Made by a program: the position numbers and the translations under genes
The notes under the pieces: generated by a model
The model's input: only the letters and a program-made list of their open reading frames with translations
The model's database searches: none
What the model was told of the DNA's origin: nothing
Assembly (NCBI RefSeq): GCF_007785775.2
Contig: NZ_VNIK02000005.1
Coordinates: forward strand, 62,001 to 126,000
DNA from: Flagellimonas hadalis
GTDB lineage: Bacteria > Bacteroidota > Bacteroidia > Flavobacteriales > Flavobacteriaceae
DNA: 64,000 nt
Direction: 5' to 3'
Shown here: piece after piece, positions 35,830 through 45,427 of the stretch
How the letters are laid out: the number at the start of each line of letters is the position of its first letter
How positions within the stretch are numbered: the first letter of the stretch is position 1

Positions 35830-36324
35830 TTATTTCATTGTGCTCAATAGCTGTTCCAAATTCTTCACGGTAGCCTTATATCCTTCAATGAAGCCCATTT
35901 CGATCATTTTCTCCATTCGCTCCAGCGATTCATTATATATGGCGATGCTTACCGTGGTGATCCCTTCTTCTTCACTGAAGGTATAATCCCAATCTGAGCC
36001 GGTGGGAGCAGGATTTTCATCCTTGTCCGCAAAGACATTGTACAGTTTGAAATTGGTTTTTGGGGTGATGGACCTGTACTCTTGAAGTATCCAACCCTCA
36101 TGCCCCTCTGGGCTTACCATGGCATAAAACCTTTTTCCGCCTACTTCAAAATCCATGTATTTGGTCCTTGCCTTGAACGGGGCCGGCGCCACCCATTGGT
36201 CCAACAATTCGGCCTTGGTAAAGGCATCCCAGACCAAATCCAGTCCTGCGTCGAATTCCCTTGTGATATAAACCGTTTTTGCTGCTTTGTCCACGGTAAA
36301 ATCAAATTTCAATTTATTGCTCAT
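35830..36324 (-). CDS. SRPBCC/AHSA1-domain protein
   Basis: 164 aa. One START-like fold (Bet v1/AHSA1) with the opening strands [30 protein letters not shown], typical of the ligand-binding proteins that accompany ArsR-type regulators. It overlaps the regulator gene by 4 bases (stop/start ATGA), so the two are translated together. The ligand is unknown. It converges on arsS with 1 base between. Confidence 0.9.
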   Translation of the reverse strand: MSNKLKFDFTVDKAAKTVYITREFDAGLDLVWDAFTKAELLDQWVAPAPFKARTKYMDFEVGGKRFYAMVSPEGHEGWILQEYRSITPKTNFKLYNVFADKDENPAPTGSDWDYTFSEEEGITTVSIAIYNESLERMEKMIEMGFIEGYKATVKNLEQLLSTMK

Positions 36325-36641
36325 TTTTTATCTTTTTTCATGGTTAACAATACTTGGTCTAGCTGATTGAACTTGGTTTCCCAAATCTTTCTAAACTGCT
36401 CCAGCCATAGATCCACCTCCCTCATTTTTTCAATTTCAAGCGAGTAATAAATTTCCCGGCCTTGCTGTTCCTGCTTCACCAGTTCACATTCGGACAAGAT
36501 GCGCAAGTGTTTGGAAACTGCTTGTCTAGTGATATTGAAATTTTCCGCCAGGGCATTGGGCGTCATGGCATGCACCGCGATCAACGTAATTATGGAGCGT
36601 CTTGTGGGGTCAGCAATAGCCTGAAAAATGTCTCTCCTCAT
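36321..36641 (-). CDS. ArsR-type winged-helix transcriptional regulator
   Basis: 106 aa. The N-terminal HTH has [33 protein letters not shown] and the wing [11 protein letters not shown]. There is no metal-binding cysteine pair in the recognition helix (only one isolated Cys, in SECELVK), so it is not a classic arsenic or cadmium sensor despite lying near arsS. It belongs to the ArsR group that is paired with SRPBCC proteins; the SRPBCC partner may supply the signal. Confidence 0.92.
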   Translation of the reverse strand: MRRDIFQAIADPTRRSIITLIAVHAMTPNALAENFNITRQAVSKHLRILSECELVKQEQQGREIYYSLEIEKMREVDLWLEQFRKIWETKFNQLDQVLLTMKKDKK

Positions 36642-36833
36642 CCTAATCTTTTAAATACGAAACTAATCGGTTGCTAATTTATGCGCAACCATTCAGTTTC
36701 GCAAATTTATTTTGAAAAAAATCAAAGGAAAATAAGTATTTAATTGATTTACAACGAACTAATAAAACGATTCTTCAACGAATCCTACCTTTCATTTGAC
36801 CAACCCAGAAATCGATTTGTTTTTGGAATTGGA

Positions 36834-36860
36834 CAATAGTTGCCAGGGAACGGTGACTTA
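36834..36860 (+). other. possible remnant of the arsS 3' end
   Basis: TAGTTG, CAGGG, ACGGTG and TAG match the last 25 bases of arsS at 21 of 25 positions and read NSCQGTVT-stop where arsS reads SSCQGTVA-stop. It lies about 1 kb downstream of arsS on the same strand, beyond the ArsR/SRPBCC pair. Upstream of these bases there is no further similarity, so chance cannot be excluded. Confidence 0.3.
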
Positions 36861-37796
36861 GTCCACCTCGGAAGGGAAGACCCCTCTTGTGCCCATGTCC
36901 ACGACAGTTTCGCCCAATAACGGTTCAAATTTGCCGTTGCCATTGCCATCTTCCCATTCAAAACTGTTGTTGATGGAAATGACCACTTCAATATTGATGT
37001 CCTCGGTTGCATTGGCAGGTATCACCAAAGCCGATGGAAATTGTCCCGTGACCACGCACGAACCTTCAGGGACCGGAGAGGTGTCGCTGATCGGGTTGGG
37101 CACTGTGGTTTGAGGGGCGTTTCCTTGGGTCAATTGGATAAACGCAAACCCTTGAATGTTTCCTTTGGTCTCCAATCCAAAATACCCTTGGGCCTTGTTC
37201 CCGTTCACCGAAACGGTCTGGTCCTCGATAACGTAGCTGCCGATGTAGGTATTGTACCCCAAAAAGGAGGCCACAAAACCGTCCACATCAATATTATCGT
37301 CCACCCCTTCCGGCCAATCGGGAATCTCGGTCTCCGCTCCTTCCAAATTATATACAATCTTGTACTTCTGATAGCCAACCGAAGCCCTAAAGTATTCATA
37401 GGTGCCTGCGGTAACATGGCTCAAAGGAACGCTTAGGGTATTGATCTCTTCGTTGAAAAACACCTCGCTATCAAAATCAATCGCCAGTGCTCCACCGCTT
37501 CCCGTTGTTGCTGTGGAAACAATGGTGACGCCTTCATCATAAGGTGTAAATTGATCGGCATATAAGCCAATGAAGTGCAATCCCAAAACGTTAAAATCGG
37601 GGCTTTGGGCAGCATTTCCTTCGGGAACGGAGGCTGGATTGCCCAAATTGTCCAGACGCCCTGCATCGGCGTCCATGATAAACGTGATGTTCAACCTTGG
37701 CACTTCAGTCCCTGGGTTTTCGGTTGATGGATCATCGGAACAGGAAAAAAGGGAAATGCCCATCAACACGGAAAATAGCAAGCTTGTTCTTTTCAT
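36858..37796 (-). CDS. lipoprotein of unknown function, MbnP-like layout
   Basis: 312 aa. Signal peptide with lipobox LFSC (Cys19) followed by Ser/Asp. The mature part is a beta-rich domain with FIMDADAGRLDNLGN near 39, many aromatic/Gly turns and the acidic loop EDGNGNGKFEP near the C-terminus, which looks like a calcium- or copper-type binding loop. It resembles MbnP-type di-heme-associated lipoproteins only in general layout; no family is claimed. It is divergent from the TetR gene, across a 369-base gap. Confidence 0.65.
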   Translation of the reverse strand: MKRTSLLFSVLMGISLFSCSDDPSTENPGTEVPRLNITFIMDADAGRLDNLGNPASVPEGNAAQSPDFNVLGLHFIGLYADQFTPYDEGVTIVSTATTGSGGALAIDFDSEVFFNEEINTLSVPLSHVTAGTYEYFRASVGYQKYKIVYNLEGAETEIPDWPEGVDDNIDVDGFVASFLGYNTYIGSYVIEDQTVSVNGNKAQGYFGLETKGNIQGFAFIQLTQGNAPQTTVPNPISDTSPVPEGSCVVTGQFPSALVIPANATEDINIEVVISINNSFEWEDGNGNGKFEPLLGETVVDMGTRGVFPSEVD

Positions 37797-38009
37797 AGTT
37801 TGTTTTTTATGTGATCTGGGTTTGTATCATCCAAAACGGATATGGGAAGTTAAGATATTTGACATAACCCGCAATGTGCAAAGTGTTTAGAATTTTATCA
37901 TGCCCTCCCCTGTTGGCCTATTACCTTACCATTGTTGGTTGTGAAAATAATTTCTCTTTCGTATAAATGCATTTTGCGCATCTTTTTGACCAAGAAAACA
38001 TCCCTTGAA

Positions 38010-38032
38010 CCGACCCACAAGTCGGTTTGTTT
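38010..38032. promoter_or_regulatory. palindrome upstream of the TetR gene, possible operator
   Basis: AACCGAC-CCACAA-GTCGGTT followed by TGTTTTTGG. A perfect 7-bp inverted repeat with 6-base spacer, about 135 bases before the tetR start, in the 369-base divergent gap (37797-38165), where nothing else was recognised. Could be a TetR-type operator or, because of the T-run, a leader terminator on the plus strand. A degenerate relative lies near 36801-36825. Confidence 0.4.
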
Positions 38033-38165
38033 TTGGGGTTGGGTGGTAATTGGTCGATCTTCCAACATTTTACCGATTTTTCGTGCCGCTACGTCCTTAA
38101 TTCTTTGGGTTGGTCGTTTTCCTTGGAATCTTTGTTACAGATCCAACCGTCCAAACCCAAGTCTT

Positions 38166-38783
38166 ATGGAAATGACCCTCAAACGAAGAGAAACCATGCA
38201 CCGCCTCTGTGGAAAAGGCCTTGAAATCTTCCACGCCAAAGGCTATTACAACACCAGTCTGGACGATATTCTGAACGAGCTCTCCCTCTCCAAGGGCGCT
38301 TTTTACCATCACTTCAAGTCGAAGGAAGACTATTTCATCAATATTGTACAGAACCTCATCGTGCAAAAGGTATATGCCTTGCTGATAGAGCCCCTCAACA
38401 CCAACGAAAACCCATTGCCGGTCATCATCGAGAGTTTGGAGAACGCCCTCGACCCTGGAAAGAAGAACGAAATGGCCTATGGGTTCATGCTGAACGATTT
38501 TTTGACCGAGTTCAACAAGCGGAACGAAGAGATCAGCAGTCAGCTTAAGGAAATCATCAATGTTTGGGAGGTCAATCTGGTCTCTTTATTGAAAAAAGGG
38601 AAATTGGACGGCCATATTGCCCGCCATGTGGACTGTGAAGGGGTCGCCACTTATATCATCGCTTCCTATCTGGGCATGCGTTCGCTGCTGATGGACAGTT
38701 CCAACAAGCAGTTGAGGTACCAGTACATCCAACAGTTGAAGCAATACTTTAACTCCATTGCCGCACATCACGTTGCGGCCTAA
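38166..38783 (+). CDS. TetR/AcrR family transcriptional regulator
   Basis: 205 aa from the ATG at 38166 (MEMTLKRRETMHRLC); an in-frame GTG/TTG far upstream would add a non-homologous hydrophobic stretch. The N-terminal TetR HTH is clear: GLEIFHAKGYYNTSLDDILNELSLSKGAFYHHFKSKEDY. The C-terminal ligand domain is less conserved. The gene's 3' end overlaps the convergent glycosyltransferase gene by 4 bases. A palindrome at 38010-38032 may be its operator. The ligand and regulon are unknown. Confidence 0.9.
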   Translation: MEMTLKRRETMHRLCGKGLEIFHAKGYYNTSLDDILNELSLSKGAFYHHFKSKEDYFINIVQNLIVQKVYALLIEPLNTNENPLPVIIESLENALDPGKKNEMAYGFMLNDFLTEFNKRNEEISSQLKEIINVWEVNLVSLLKKGKLDGHIARHVDCEGVATYIIASYLGMRSLLMDSSNKQLRYQYIQQLKQYFNSIAAHHVAA

Positions 38784-39829
38784 GCCTCTAAAATCGTCAA
38801 CAGTTTGTCCACAACTTGTTGTGGCGGAATAGTTTCCATGACCGACTCGTAGCCTTTGGGCATTTTGTTCCCATATACCGAGGTGGGAATCAATGGATAT
38901 TTCTCCCTGTCGGCCAACAATGCATTTTCCATGGGTTGGGCAAAGGGATAGAAACCTGCAAAAGGGTGTGTGACCCCCCAGAGCGTGACCACAGGGATGC
39001 CATAATTGGCCGCCAAATGGGCATTGCCACTGTCCATGGAGAGCATAACATCTAAATTGGATATCAATTCCAATTCCTCCGATAAATTCAGTTTGCCTGC
39101 CATGCAGAGCGCATTTTGGTAGGATTTGGAGAGACGCTCCAGCATTTCTACTTCTTTCACGCCGCCTCCAAAAAGCAATATTTTATACTTATTGGTATTG
39201 TTGAGTTCCGTGATGACCTTTTCCATCAGTGACAAAGGGTACATTTTGCCCTCATGGGCCGCAAAGGGTGCCACGCCGACCCATTTTTTGGTGTCCTGAG
39301 CGACCAACCCCAATACTTTTTCTGAAAGTGGCAATCGCGGTAAGGGTTTGATCTCGGAAAGGTGGATGGGAAAACCCAATTGGGCCAAAACATTGGCATA
39401 GCGTTCGTGGGTTGTTTTTAGTTGTTGGAAAATCTTGTTCCGGTTTCGGGTCAAGGCCTTTTTTTCCCTCCTGCCCTTGTCGATCTGCACAAAAGGGATC
39501 CCTTCCAAGGCGAAGTACTTTTTCAGTATCCTGCTCCGTAACACATTGTGAAGGTCGGCCACGGCATCGAACTGCAACGGTTTCAATTCTTGGTGCAGCC
39601 GCCAGAGTCCTATCAGCCCCTTATGGCGTTTTTTTACATCGGCCTCCAGCACATTGACCCTTTCCAAACCCTCAAAAATGGGCATGAAGGGTTTTTTGGT
39701 GAGCAAGGTGATGTGGAGGTGGGGGTATTTTTGGGTCAGACCATTGATGATTGGGGCCGTCATGGCCACGTCGCCCATGGCCGACAAGCGAATCAACAAA
39801 ATCCGGGTGATGTTACCCTTTTTGTCCAC
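38780..39829 (-). CDS. GT9 family glycosyltransferase (heptosyltransferase-like)
   Basis: 349 aa. The N-terminal motif ILLIRLSAMGDVAMTAPII is the GT9 signature; the C-terminal half has SMDSGNAHLAANYGIPVVTLWG, the donor-binding segment. In enterobacteria such enzymes add heptose to lipid A-core; in Bacteroidota the sugar is less certain. It overlaps the DUF4254 gene by 17 bases, so the two probably work together on the lipopolysaccharide core. Confidence 0.88.
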   Translation of the reverse strand: MDKKGNITRILLIRLSAMGDVAMTAPIINGLTQKYPHLHITLLTKKPFMPIFEGLERVNVLEADVKKRHKGLIGLWRLHQELKPLQFDAVADLHNVLRSRILKKYFALEGIPFVQIDKGRREKKALTRNRNKIFQQLKTTHERYANVLAQLGFPIHLSEIKPLPRLPLSEKVLGLVAQDTKKWVGVAPFAAHEGKMYPLSLMEKVITELNNTNKYKILLFGGGVKEVEMLERLSKSYQNALCMAGKLNLSEELELISNLDVMLSMDSGNAHLAANYGIPVVTLWGVTHPFAGFYPFAQPMENALLADREKYPLIPTSVYGNKMPKGYESVMETIPPQQVVDKLLTILEA

Positions 39830-40418
39830 GGAGCACTGGGTTGAGTTCTTCGTCGTTGTACATTTTCATCTGTTTATAGACCTTCATGTACTTGTTTCCC
39901 GTTTCGATATCGGCCAATAATTGGTCAATGGCAGCTGAAAGGTCCTTTTTCTGTTCCAACAGTATGGCCAATTTATCCGCACATTTTTGGATGTGTTCAG
40001 GTGAGGCATCGGTGCGGTTCACCTCTTCTTGCATGTGATAGATCTTCAGGGCCAAAATGGAAAGCCTATCAATGGCCCAAGCGGGGCTTTCGGTATTGAT
40101 GGTGGCTGTTTCTTTGGGTTGTACCGATTGGTATTTGTTCAAAAAGTAGCTGTCGATGTATTCTACAAGATCGGTCCGGTCCTGATTGCTGGCGTCTATT
40201 TTGCGTTTCAGGTCCAATGCATCCACAGGATCGATTTCCGGGTCACGGATGATGTCCTCATAATGCCACTGTACGGTGTCTATCCAGTTTTTTCGGTACA
40301 GCAGGTGTTCTATCTTATCCTTTGGATAAGGGTTCGTGAATTCCTGGTACACGTCGTCCTTGATGTGGTAGGTGTCAATACTTTTCTGGAAGATCCCAAA
40401 GGCAAAATCACTGAACAT
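39813..40418 (-). CDS. DUF4254 domain protein, lipopolysaccharide-linked
   Basis: 201 aa, predicted helical and soluble, with an internal repeat of Asp/Glu/Lys-rich helices (EDIIRDPEIDPVDALDLKRKIDASNQDR near 65). DUF4254 genes are regularly beside GT9 enzymes in Bacteroidota. It overlaps the glycosyltransferase gene by 17 bases. Function is not known; a structural or regulatory role in core-oligosaccharide synthesis is inferred. Confidence 0.82.
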   Translation of the reverse strand: MFSDFAFGIFQKSIDTYHIKDDVYQEFTNPYPKDKIEHLLYRKNWIDTVQWHYEDIIRDPEIDPVDALDLKRKIDASNQDRTDLVEYIDSYFLNKYQSVQPKETATINTESPAWAIDRLSILALKIYHMQEEVNRTDASPEHIQKCADKLAILLEQKKDLSAAIDQLLADIETGNKYMKVYKQMKMYNDEELNPVLRGQKG

Positions 40419-40454
40419 GATGCATCATTTTGGGCAAAGATATTGCTTTATGGA

Positions 40455-41387
40455 TTAATGATTCATCTGGAGCACAAAAAGCAAGAGTGACAAAACCGTG
40501 CAGATGATGAGTATGGCCTCTCGGTGTTTGGCCTTCTTGATTGCCTCAAAATAATTGGCCATAAAGACGGAGGCGGGAAAAAAGGTGATCAGCACGGGCG
40601 ATTCGTCCGCTGGGGTAAGCAGCGTTATGAACACGCCCAAGACAAAGGCCAAAAAAATGACACGCAGTTGCAACAGCTTGCCCCCTCCCACGTTCCGCAA
40701 CCTCAGGAAGACCACAAAAGCCACCGCCAAAGCAAAAAGGATATAGATCAGGGCCTTGACGTTCAGTACCTCTGAAAAGGAATCCGTTTTGAAAATCCCC
40801 AATGAAAACTTATAGTGTTCCCGGAAAAAATCCAAGGAACCGTTCACCTTCAAAATGGTGAAAGTCAGGATAAAGATGGTGGCCACCCCCACCATGGGCA
40901 CTAGCCAATTCTTGAACGTTTTCCGGTCATATAAATTGATGACCACAAAGACCAAGAGCAAAAAAACAAGGGCCCAATCGTAAAAAAGGCTCGCCACGGC
41001 TATCAAAAGTGATGCATCAAAAATCTTGTGCTTTACATTCCTTATGGATTTGATGGACAACAGACGCCAAAGGGCCAACAGCAAGAAAAAATTGGTGAAA
41101 ATGGCATTTTTCAACTGCAGGTTCTCCGAAAAAGCGGTCACCAAGAGTACAAAAAAGAGGATGGTGTAGGAGTTGAAATCCGTGATCTTTTCGGTCCTCA
41201 CCATCTGATTGATGATGAAAATGCCCAAAAGCAGCACCACGAAAGTAAGTAGCTCAAAGGGAATTACATCGTTGATCTTTTGCTCGCGCAGCCCCAGAAA
41301 AACATTGCTGAAATAAAAAAGAAACAAAAAGATGGCAAGGACAATGTAGTTTATGGGCTTTGTTTTTCCGAAAAAGCTTGAAATCAT
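40455..41387 (-). CDS. DUF6427-like polytopic membrane protein
   Basis: 310 aa with about nine transmembrane helices, starting MISSFFGKTKPINYIVLAIFLFLFYF. No enzymatic motif is visible. It begins 39 bases from the divergent DUF6341-like gene and is followed by the DUF4254 gene, so it may be part of the same envelope unit. The family name is recalled from annotated flavobacterial genomes and not verified. Confidence 0.7.
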   Translation of the reverse strand: MISSFFGKTKPINYIVLAIFLFLFYFSNVFLGLREQKINDVIPFELLTFVVLLLGIFIINQMVRTEKITDFNSYTILFFVLLVTAFSENLQLKNAIFTNFFLLLALWRLLSIKSIRNVKHKIFDASLLIAVASLFYDWALVFLLLVFVVINLYDRKTFKNWLVPMVGVATIFILTFTILKVNGSLDFFREHYKFSLGIFKTDSFSEVLNVKALIYILFALAVAFVVFLRLRNVGGGKLLQLRVIFLAFVLGVFITLLTPADESPVLITFFPASVFMANYFEAIKKAKHREAILIICTVLSLLLFVLQMNH

Positions 41388-41426
41388 CCTTTCTTTTGCT
41401 ACTTTTGTAGCGTAAATATAGCCAAG

Positions 41427-41648
41427 ATGAGCAAGTTTTTTTACGGTATTGAGGACTTATTTGTAAACTACCTTTTTGCCCCTTTGGATTTCTTCCGTTT
41501 CATGCATAGTTGGTGGGGCTCCAACACCATCAACTGGATTTTTTTCATCATCGGCTTTGTGGCCATGGTCTATTGGATGAAACAGTTGAAGATTTTTAAC
41601 GACAACAACGAGGAGGATAAGAGCATCAGCTCACACTCTTATCTATAG
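41427..41648 (+). CDS. small membrane protein, DUF6341-like
   Basis: 73 aa with one hydrophobic segment (about 35-52, NWIFFIIGFVAMVYW) and an aromatic-rich start (SKFFYGIEDLFVNYLFAPLDFFRF). Conserved small Flavobacteriaceae proteins of this type occur near purD. The ATG at 41427 is 38 bases from the divergent gene. It overlaps the convergent purD end by 6 bases. Function unknown. Confidence 0.75.
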   Translation: MSKFFYGIEDLFVNYLFAPLDFFRFMHSWWGSNTINWIFFIIGFVAMVYWMKQLKIFNDNNEEDKSISSHSYL

Positions 41649-42914
41649 GTCGAACCCTAGGTCTTTTCTGAAGTACATCCCATCAAAATGGATTTTTTCC
41701 ATGTTTTGATAGGATTTCTGCAACGCCTCCTTAAAATCCTTTCCAAAGGAAGTGACCGCAATGACGCGCCCTCCGTTGGTGACCACTTTTCCATCGGATA
41801 GCTTGGTGCCCGCATGGAAAACGAGGGAGTCTTCCACGTTTTCAGTTCCCGTAATCTGTTTTCCCTTTTCGTAGGCTTCTGGATATCCGCCCGAAACGGC
41901 CATTACCGTTGTCGCGGCCCTTTCATCTATTTGTAGGTCTATCTGGTCCAACGAGCCATTGGCCATGGCCAAAAGTACCTCGACCAAGTCGCTCTTTAAC
42001 CTTGGAATCACCACTTCGGTCTCAGGATCGCCCATCCGTACGTTGTATTCGATCACTTTGGGTTCGTTGCCCACCTTGATCAAACCGATGAAGATAAACC
42101 CGACATAGGGCAAATCATCCTTTTTAAGGCCCTCTACCGTCGGTTTTACGATTCTGGCCTCCACTGTGTCCATGAAAGCGGAATCGGCAAAAGGAACCGG
42201 GGAAATGGCCCCCATTCCGCCCGTGTTGAGTCCGGTGTCCCCTTCCCCAATGCGTTTATAGTCTTTCGCGGTGGGCAAGATTTTATAGTTGGAACCGTCC
42301 GTCAACACAAAACAGCTCAATTCGATACCGTCCAAGAACTCCTCAATCACCACAGTGGCACTGGCGGACCCGAATTTGGAATCCAACAGCATCGACTTCA
42401 ATTCGGTCTTTGCTTCGTCCAAATCTTGAAGAATCAGCACGCCCTTACCCGCAGCCAATCCATCTGCTTTTAAAACATACGGTGGATTTAAGGTTTCCAA
42501 AAAGGCATATCCTTTCTCCAAAGATCCACTGGTAAAACTTTCATAGGCAGCCGTGGGAATCTGGTGTCGCATCATGAACTCCTTGGCAAATTCCTTACTG
42601 CCCTCCAAGGCTGCGGCTGCTTTCTGTGGTCCGATGACAGGAATATTTTTTAGTTCGACATCATTCAGGAAAAAATCGTGCACACCGTTCACCAATGGGT
42701 CTTCTGGTCCCACTACCACCAAATCGATGGCTTCTTTCAGCACTATTTGTTTGATGGCCGGAAAATCGTTCACCCCCACCTCAACATTGGTGGCGATTTC
42801 GGATGTGCCCGCATTTCCAGGGGCTACAAAAAGTTTTGCTGTTTTGGGACTCTGTGAGATTTTAAGGGCCAAGGCGTGTTCTCTTCCGCCAGATCCCAGG
42901 ACCAGAATGTTCAT
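41643..42914 (-). CDS. purD: phosphoribosylamine-glycine ligase
   Basis: 423 aa from the ATG at 42914 (MNILVLGSGGREHALA, the conserved N-terminus); an upstream ATG at 42932 would add six residues. It joins phosphoribosylamine and glycine with ATP, the second step of purine synthesis. ATP-grasp signatures are present: KADGLAAGKGV near 145, the NTGGMGAISP loop near 220 and EYNVRMGDPETE near 285. Confidence 0.97.
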   Translation of the reverse strand: MNILVLGSGGREHALALKISQSPKTAKLFVAPGNAGTSEIATNVEVGVNDFPAIKQIVLKEAIDLVVVGPEDPLVNGVHDFFLNDVELKNIPVIGPQKAAAALEGSKEFAKEFMMRHQIPTAAYESFTSGSLEKGYAFLETLNPPYVLKADGLAAGKGVLILQDLDEAKTELKSMLLDSKFGSASATVVIEEFLDGIELSCFVLTDGSNYKILPTAKDYKRIGEGDTGLNTGGMGAISPVPFADSAFMDTVEARIVKPTVEGLKKDDLPYVGFIFIGLIKVGNEPKVIEYNVRMGDPETEVVIPRLKSDLVEVLLAMANGSLDQIDLQIDERAATTVMAVSGGYPEAYEKGKQITGTENVEDSLVFHAGTKLSDGKVVTNGGRVIAVTSFGKDFKEALQKSYQNMEKIHFDGMYFRKDLGFDL

Positions 42915-43010
42915 GAATCGATGTTTTGGCAAAAATAACCCAATTCAAATTTAATTTGGGAGTAAAGTGACTTTTTAAGCCCTATCAAATCCTTTGCTGA
43001 GGCTTCAGAC

Positions 43011-43036
43011 ACCAATTGCACGAATTGGCACTAATA
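43011..43036. repeat. AATTGCACGAATTGGCACTAAT-type short repeat
   Basis: In the 146-base gap between purD and the UDP-glucuronate decarboxylase gene. The AATTG/CAATT arms and the tail GGCACTAAT resemble a widespread small interspersed motif. Marks the edge between conserved chromosome and the polysaccharide locus. Confidence 0.35.
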
Positions 43037-43060
43037 AATCATAAAGCTGATGGGCTGCCT

Positions 43061-44032
43061 TTAGGGCAAAAAATCCCTGTGTGCTTCCCACAGTTGGTCG
43101 TGTGGAAGGGATTTGAAGTAATCATATACTTTTTTAAGTCCTTCGGAGCGATGCACCTTGGGTTCCCATCCCAAAATTTCCTTCGCCCGCGTGATGTCGG
43201 GCTGTCGTTGCAAGGGGTCATCTTGGGGCAAGGGTTTGAATACTATTTTTTGGTCCGTTCCCGTAAGCTTGATGATTTCCTCAGCAAATTCGAGAATAGT
43301 GGTCTCATCCGGGTTGCCAATGTTGATGGGTTCCACATAATCACTCATCAACAAGCGATAAATCCCCTCGACCTGATCATCGATATAAGTAAAGGAACGG
43401 GTTTGAGAGCCGTCTCCAAAAACCGTCAGATCTTCGCCTCGCAAGGCCTGACCCATGAAGGCGGGCACCACACGACCATCGTTCAACCGCATCCGGGACC
43501 CGTAGGTGTTGAAAATCCGGACAATGCGGGTGTCCAGCCCATGGTGCCTGTGGTAGGCCATGGTGATGGATTCCATAAATCGTTTGGCCTCATCATACAC
43601 TCCCCTGGGTCCGATCGGACTCACGTTCCCATAATAGTCCTCGTTCTGGGGATGCACCAAGGGATCACCGTACACCTCAGAAGTGGAAGCCACCAAGATA
43701 CGGGCCTTATGGTCCCGTGCCAACCCCAAAAGGTTCAGGGTGCCCAAGGAACCTACCTTGAGGGTTTCAATGGGAATCTTCAAATAATCGATGGGACTTG
43801 CGGGTGAGGCAAAGTGGAGGATATAGTCCATTTTTCCGGGCACGTGCACGAACTTGGACACGTCGTGGTGGTAGAAATCGAACCGATCCATGTGGAACAA
43901 ATGCTCTATGTTCCTGAGGTCGCCCGTGATGAGGTTGTCCATCCCGATGACGTGGTGGCCTTCGGCAATGAAGCGGTCACAAAGGTGCGATCCCAAAAAT
44001 CCTGCTGCTCCGGTGATGAGTGTTTTTTTCAT
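43061..44032 (-). CDS. UDP-glucuronate decarboxylase (UXS), SDR family
   Basis: 323 aa. It turns UDP-glucuronate into UDP-xylose. The Rossmann motif GAAGFLG is at 8-14, and the catalytic Ser/Thr near 117-118 with Tyr146 and Lys150 (YDEAK) fits extended SDRs. [14 protein letters not shown] is characteristic of UXS. It begins one base into the stop of the phosphoglycosyltransferase gene, so the two are coupled. It is the distal end of the polysaccharide locus; the UDP-glucose dehydrogenase that would make its substrate is not in view. Confidence 0.92.
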   Translation of the reverse strand: MKKTLITGAAGFLGSHLCDRFIAEGHHVIGMDNLITGDLRNIEHLFHMDRFDFYHHDVSKFVHVPGKMDYILHFASPASPIDYLKIPIETLKVGSLGTLNLLGLARDHKARILVASTSEVYGDPLVHPQNEDYYGNVSPIGPRGVYDEAKRFMESITMAYHRHHGLDTRIVRIFNTYGSRMRLNDGRVVPAFMGQALRGEDLTVFGDGSQTRSFTYIDDQVEGIYRLLMSDYVEPINIGNPDETTILEFAEEIIKLTGTDQKIVFKPLPQDDPLQRQPDITRAKEILGWEPKVHRSEGLKKVYDYFKSLPHDQLWEAHRDFLP

Positions 44033-45402
44033 TAAATTCCTCTTGAGAAAAGAACAGTTGTCATTGTTTTAAATATAATGCGCAAGTCCAGAGTAATGGA
44101 TTTGTTTTTTATGTAGTATAAGTCATATTCCAGCTTTCTTATGGAATCCTCCAAATCTTCCCCATACTTGTACTTTACTTGGGCCCAACCTGTTATCCCA
44201 GGTTTAAACAAGTGCCTAATACCGTAAAAAGGCAGCATTTTATTGAGTTGGTCCACAAAAACCTTACGTTCAGGTCTAGGTCCGATAAATGTCATTTTTC
44301 CTTGAATGACTGATATGATTTGTGGCAATTCATCTATTCTAAACGTTCGTAGTATTTTCCCAAAGGGTGTTATCCTTGTGTCATTCTTAGTGGCCATTTT
44401 TGCTCCGCTTTTTTCTGCATCAATCACCATGGACCTGAACTTGTATATCTTGAACTCCTTGCCGTATTGGCCAACTCTTTCTTGCGTATAAAACAGGGGC
44501 CCCTTATTAAAAAAGAGATTGAAAAACCACACAAAAGGACAAACCAAAAAGAAAACAATGCCAACAGAGCACGAAAGTGTGAAGTTTACAATAAAACTGA
44601 AAAGCACTTGTAAATATCTGATCTTTTTGTTTTTGAGTTGCAATAATTCATAAAAACTATGATGTTGTGATTTTATGGGCATTGCTTCATATGTGTTTTC
44701 GTAAAAAGACGTATATGAAATCACTTCTTTTTTCTTCAGTATCGAATCTAACAACAATTCTTCCAAAGGCTTGGTCAAATCATCATAATTTCTGACGTTC
44801 AAAATCCAAGTGTCAATTTTTTCAATGGCTTCCAAAAACTTCTTCTTCTGAAGGAATGGGGCCTTATTGTTAATTTCATATGTGAGCTTGACTTTATAGA
44901 ACGTATTTGTTCCATCCCCATTGATATAGGCTATTTGCTCTTTAAGGTTCTCCTCTACATTCCCATCGTATATGTATAAAACCTTTTTGGTAGTGGGTAT
45001 GATCTTAAAAACATTGCTGAAAAAAAGCCTCCAGAGACCTATTTCAATTGGGGTCAACAATAAAAATGAAAGAAGTGGAATTCTCCAAAAACTCACATCA
45101 TATGTAAAGACAGTGAATATGAACACTAAAAAAACATATAGTGATGATATGTACACAGATTGGGATACTACATATCTTCTTCTTGCAATTTTTTCCAAGT
45201 TGTAAAAATCCAGGATATAGGATAATGAGAAATATGAAAAAACACCAAAAACAAAGACAAATGTCTTGAGTTCAATTGATATATATTCTTTGTCTATTGC
45301 GTGATTTACCAGCAGGTTAAGTGAGGTCAGTATAATCAAAAAATCCCCTAACAAAAGAATAGATTTTCTTTCAATGGAATTTAAGACAGATACCTTTGGC
45401 AT
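44032..45402 (-). CDS. exopolysaccharide polyprenyl phosphoglycosyltransferase
   Basis: 456 aa. Four to five N-terminal transmembrane helices precede a conserved bacterial sugar transferase domain (about 255-450) with [35 protein letters not shown] and the [11 protein letters not shown] segment. It transfers the first sugar-1-phosphate to the lipid carrier, starting repeat-unit assembly. Its stop overlaps the next gene's start by one base. The hydrophobic N-terminus is AT-rich relative to the catalytic part. The sugar donor cannot be read from sequence. Confidence 0.92.
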   Translation of the reverse strand: MPKVSVLNSIERKSILLLGDFLIILTSLNLLVNHAIDKEYISIELKTFVFVFGVFSYFSLSYILDFYNLEKIARRRYVVSQSVYISSLYVFLVFIFTVFTYDVSFWRIPLLSFLLLTPIEIGLWRLFFSNVFKIIPTTKKVLYIYDGNVEENLKEQIAYINGDGTNTFYKVKLTYEINNKAPFLQKKKFLEAIEKIDTWILNVRNYDDLTKPLEELLLDSILKKKEVISYTSFYENTYEAMPIKSQHHSFYELLQLKNKKIRYLQVLFSFIVNFTLSCSVGIVFFLVCPFVWFFNLFFNKGPLFYTQERVGQYGKEFKIYKFRSMVIDAEKSGAKMATKNDTRITPFGKILRTFRIDELPQIISVIQGKMTFIGPRPERKVFVDQLNKMLPFYGIRHLFKPGITGWAQVKYKYGEDLEDSIRKLEYDLYYIKNKSITLDLRIIFKTMTTVLFSRGI

Positions 45403-45427
45403 AACACTACTTTTTTAAACCTTTATG

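Noticed and set aside
36321..36641. ArsR gene as an arsenic sensor for arsS
   Set aside because: No metal-binding cysteine pair, opposite strand to arsS, and translationally coupled to an SRPBCC gene.
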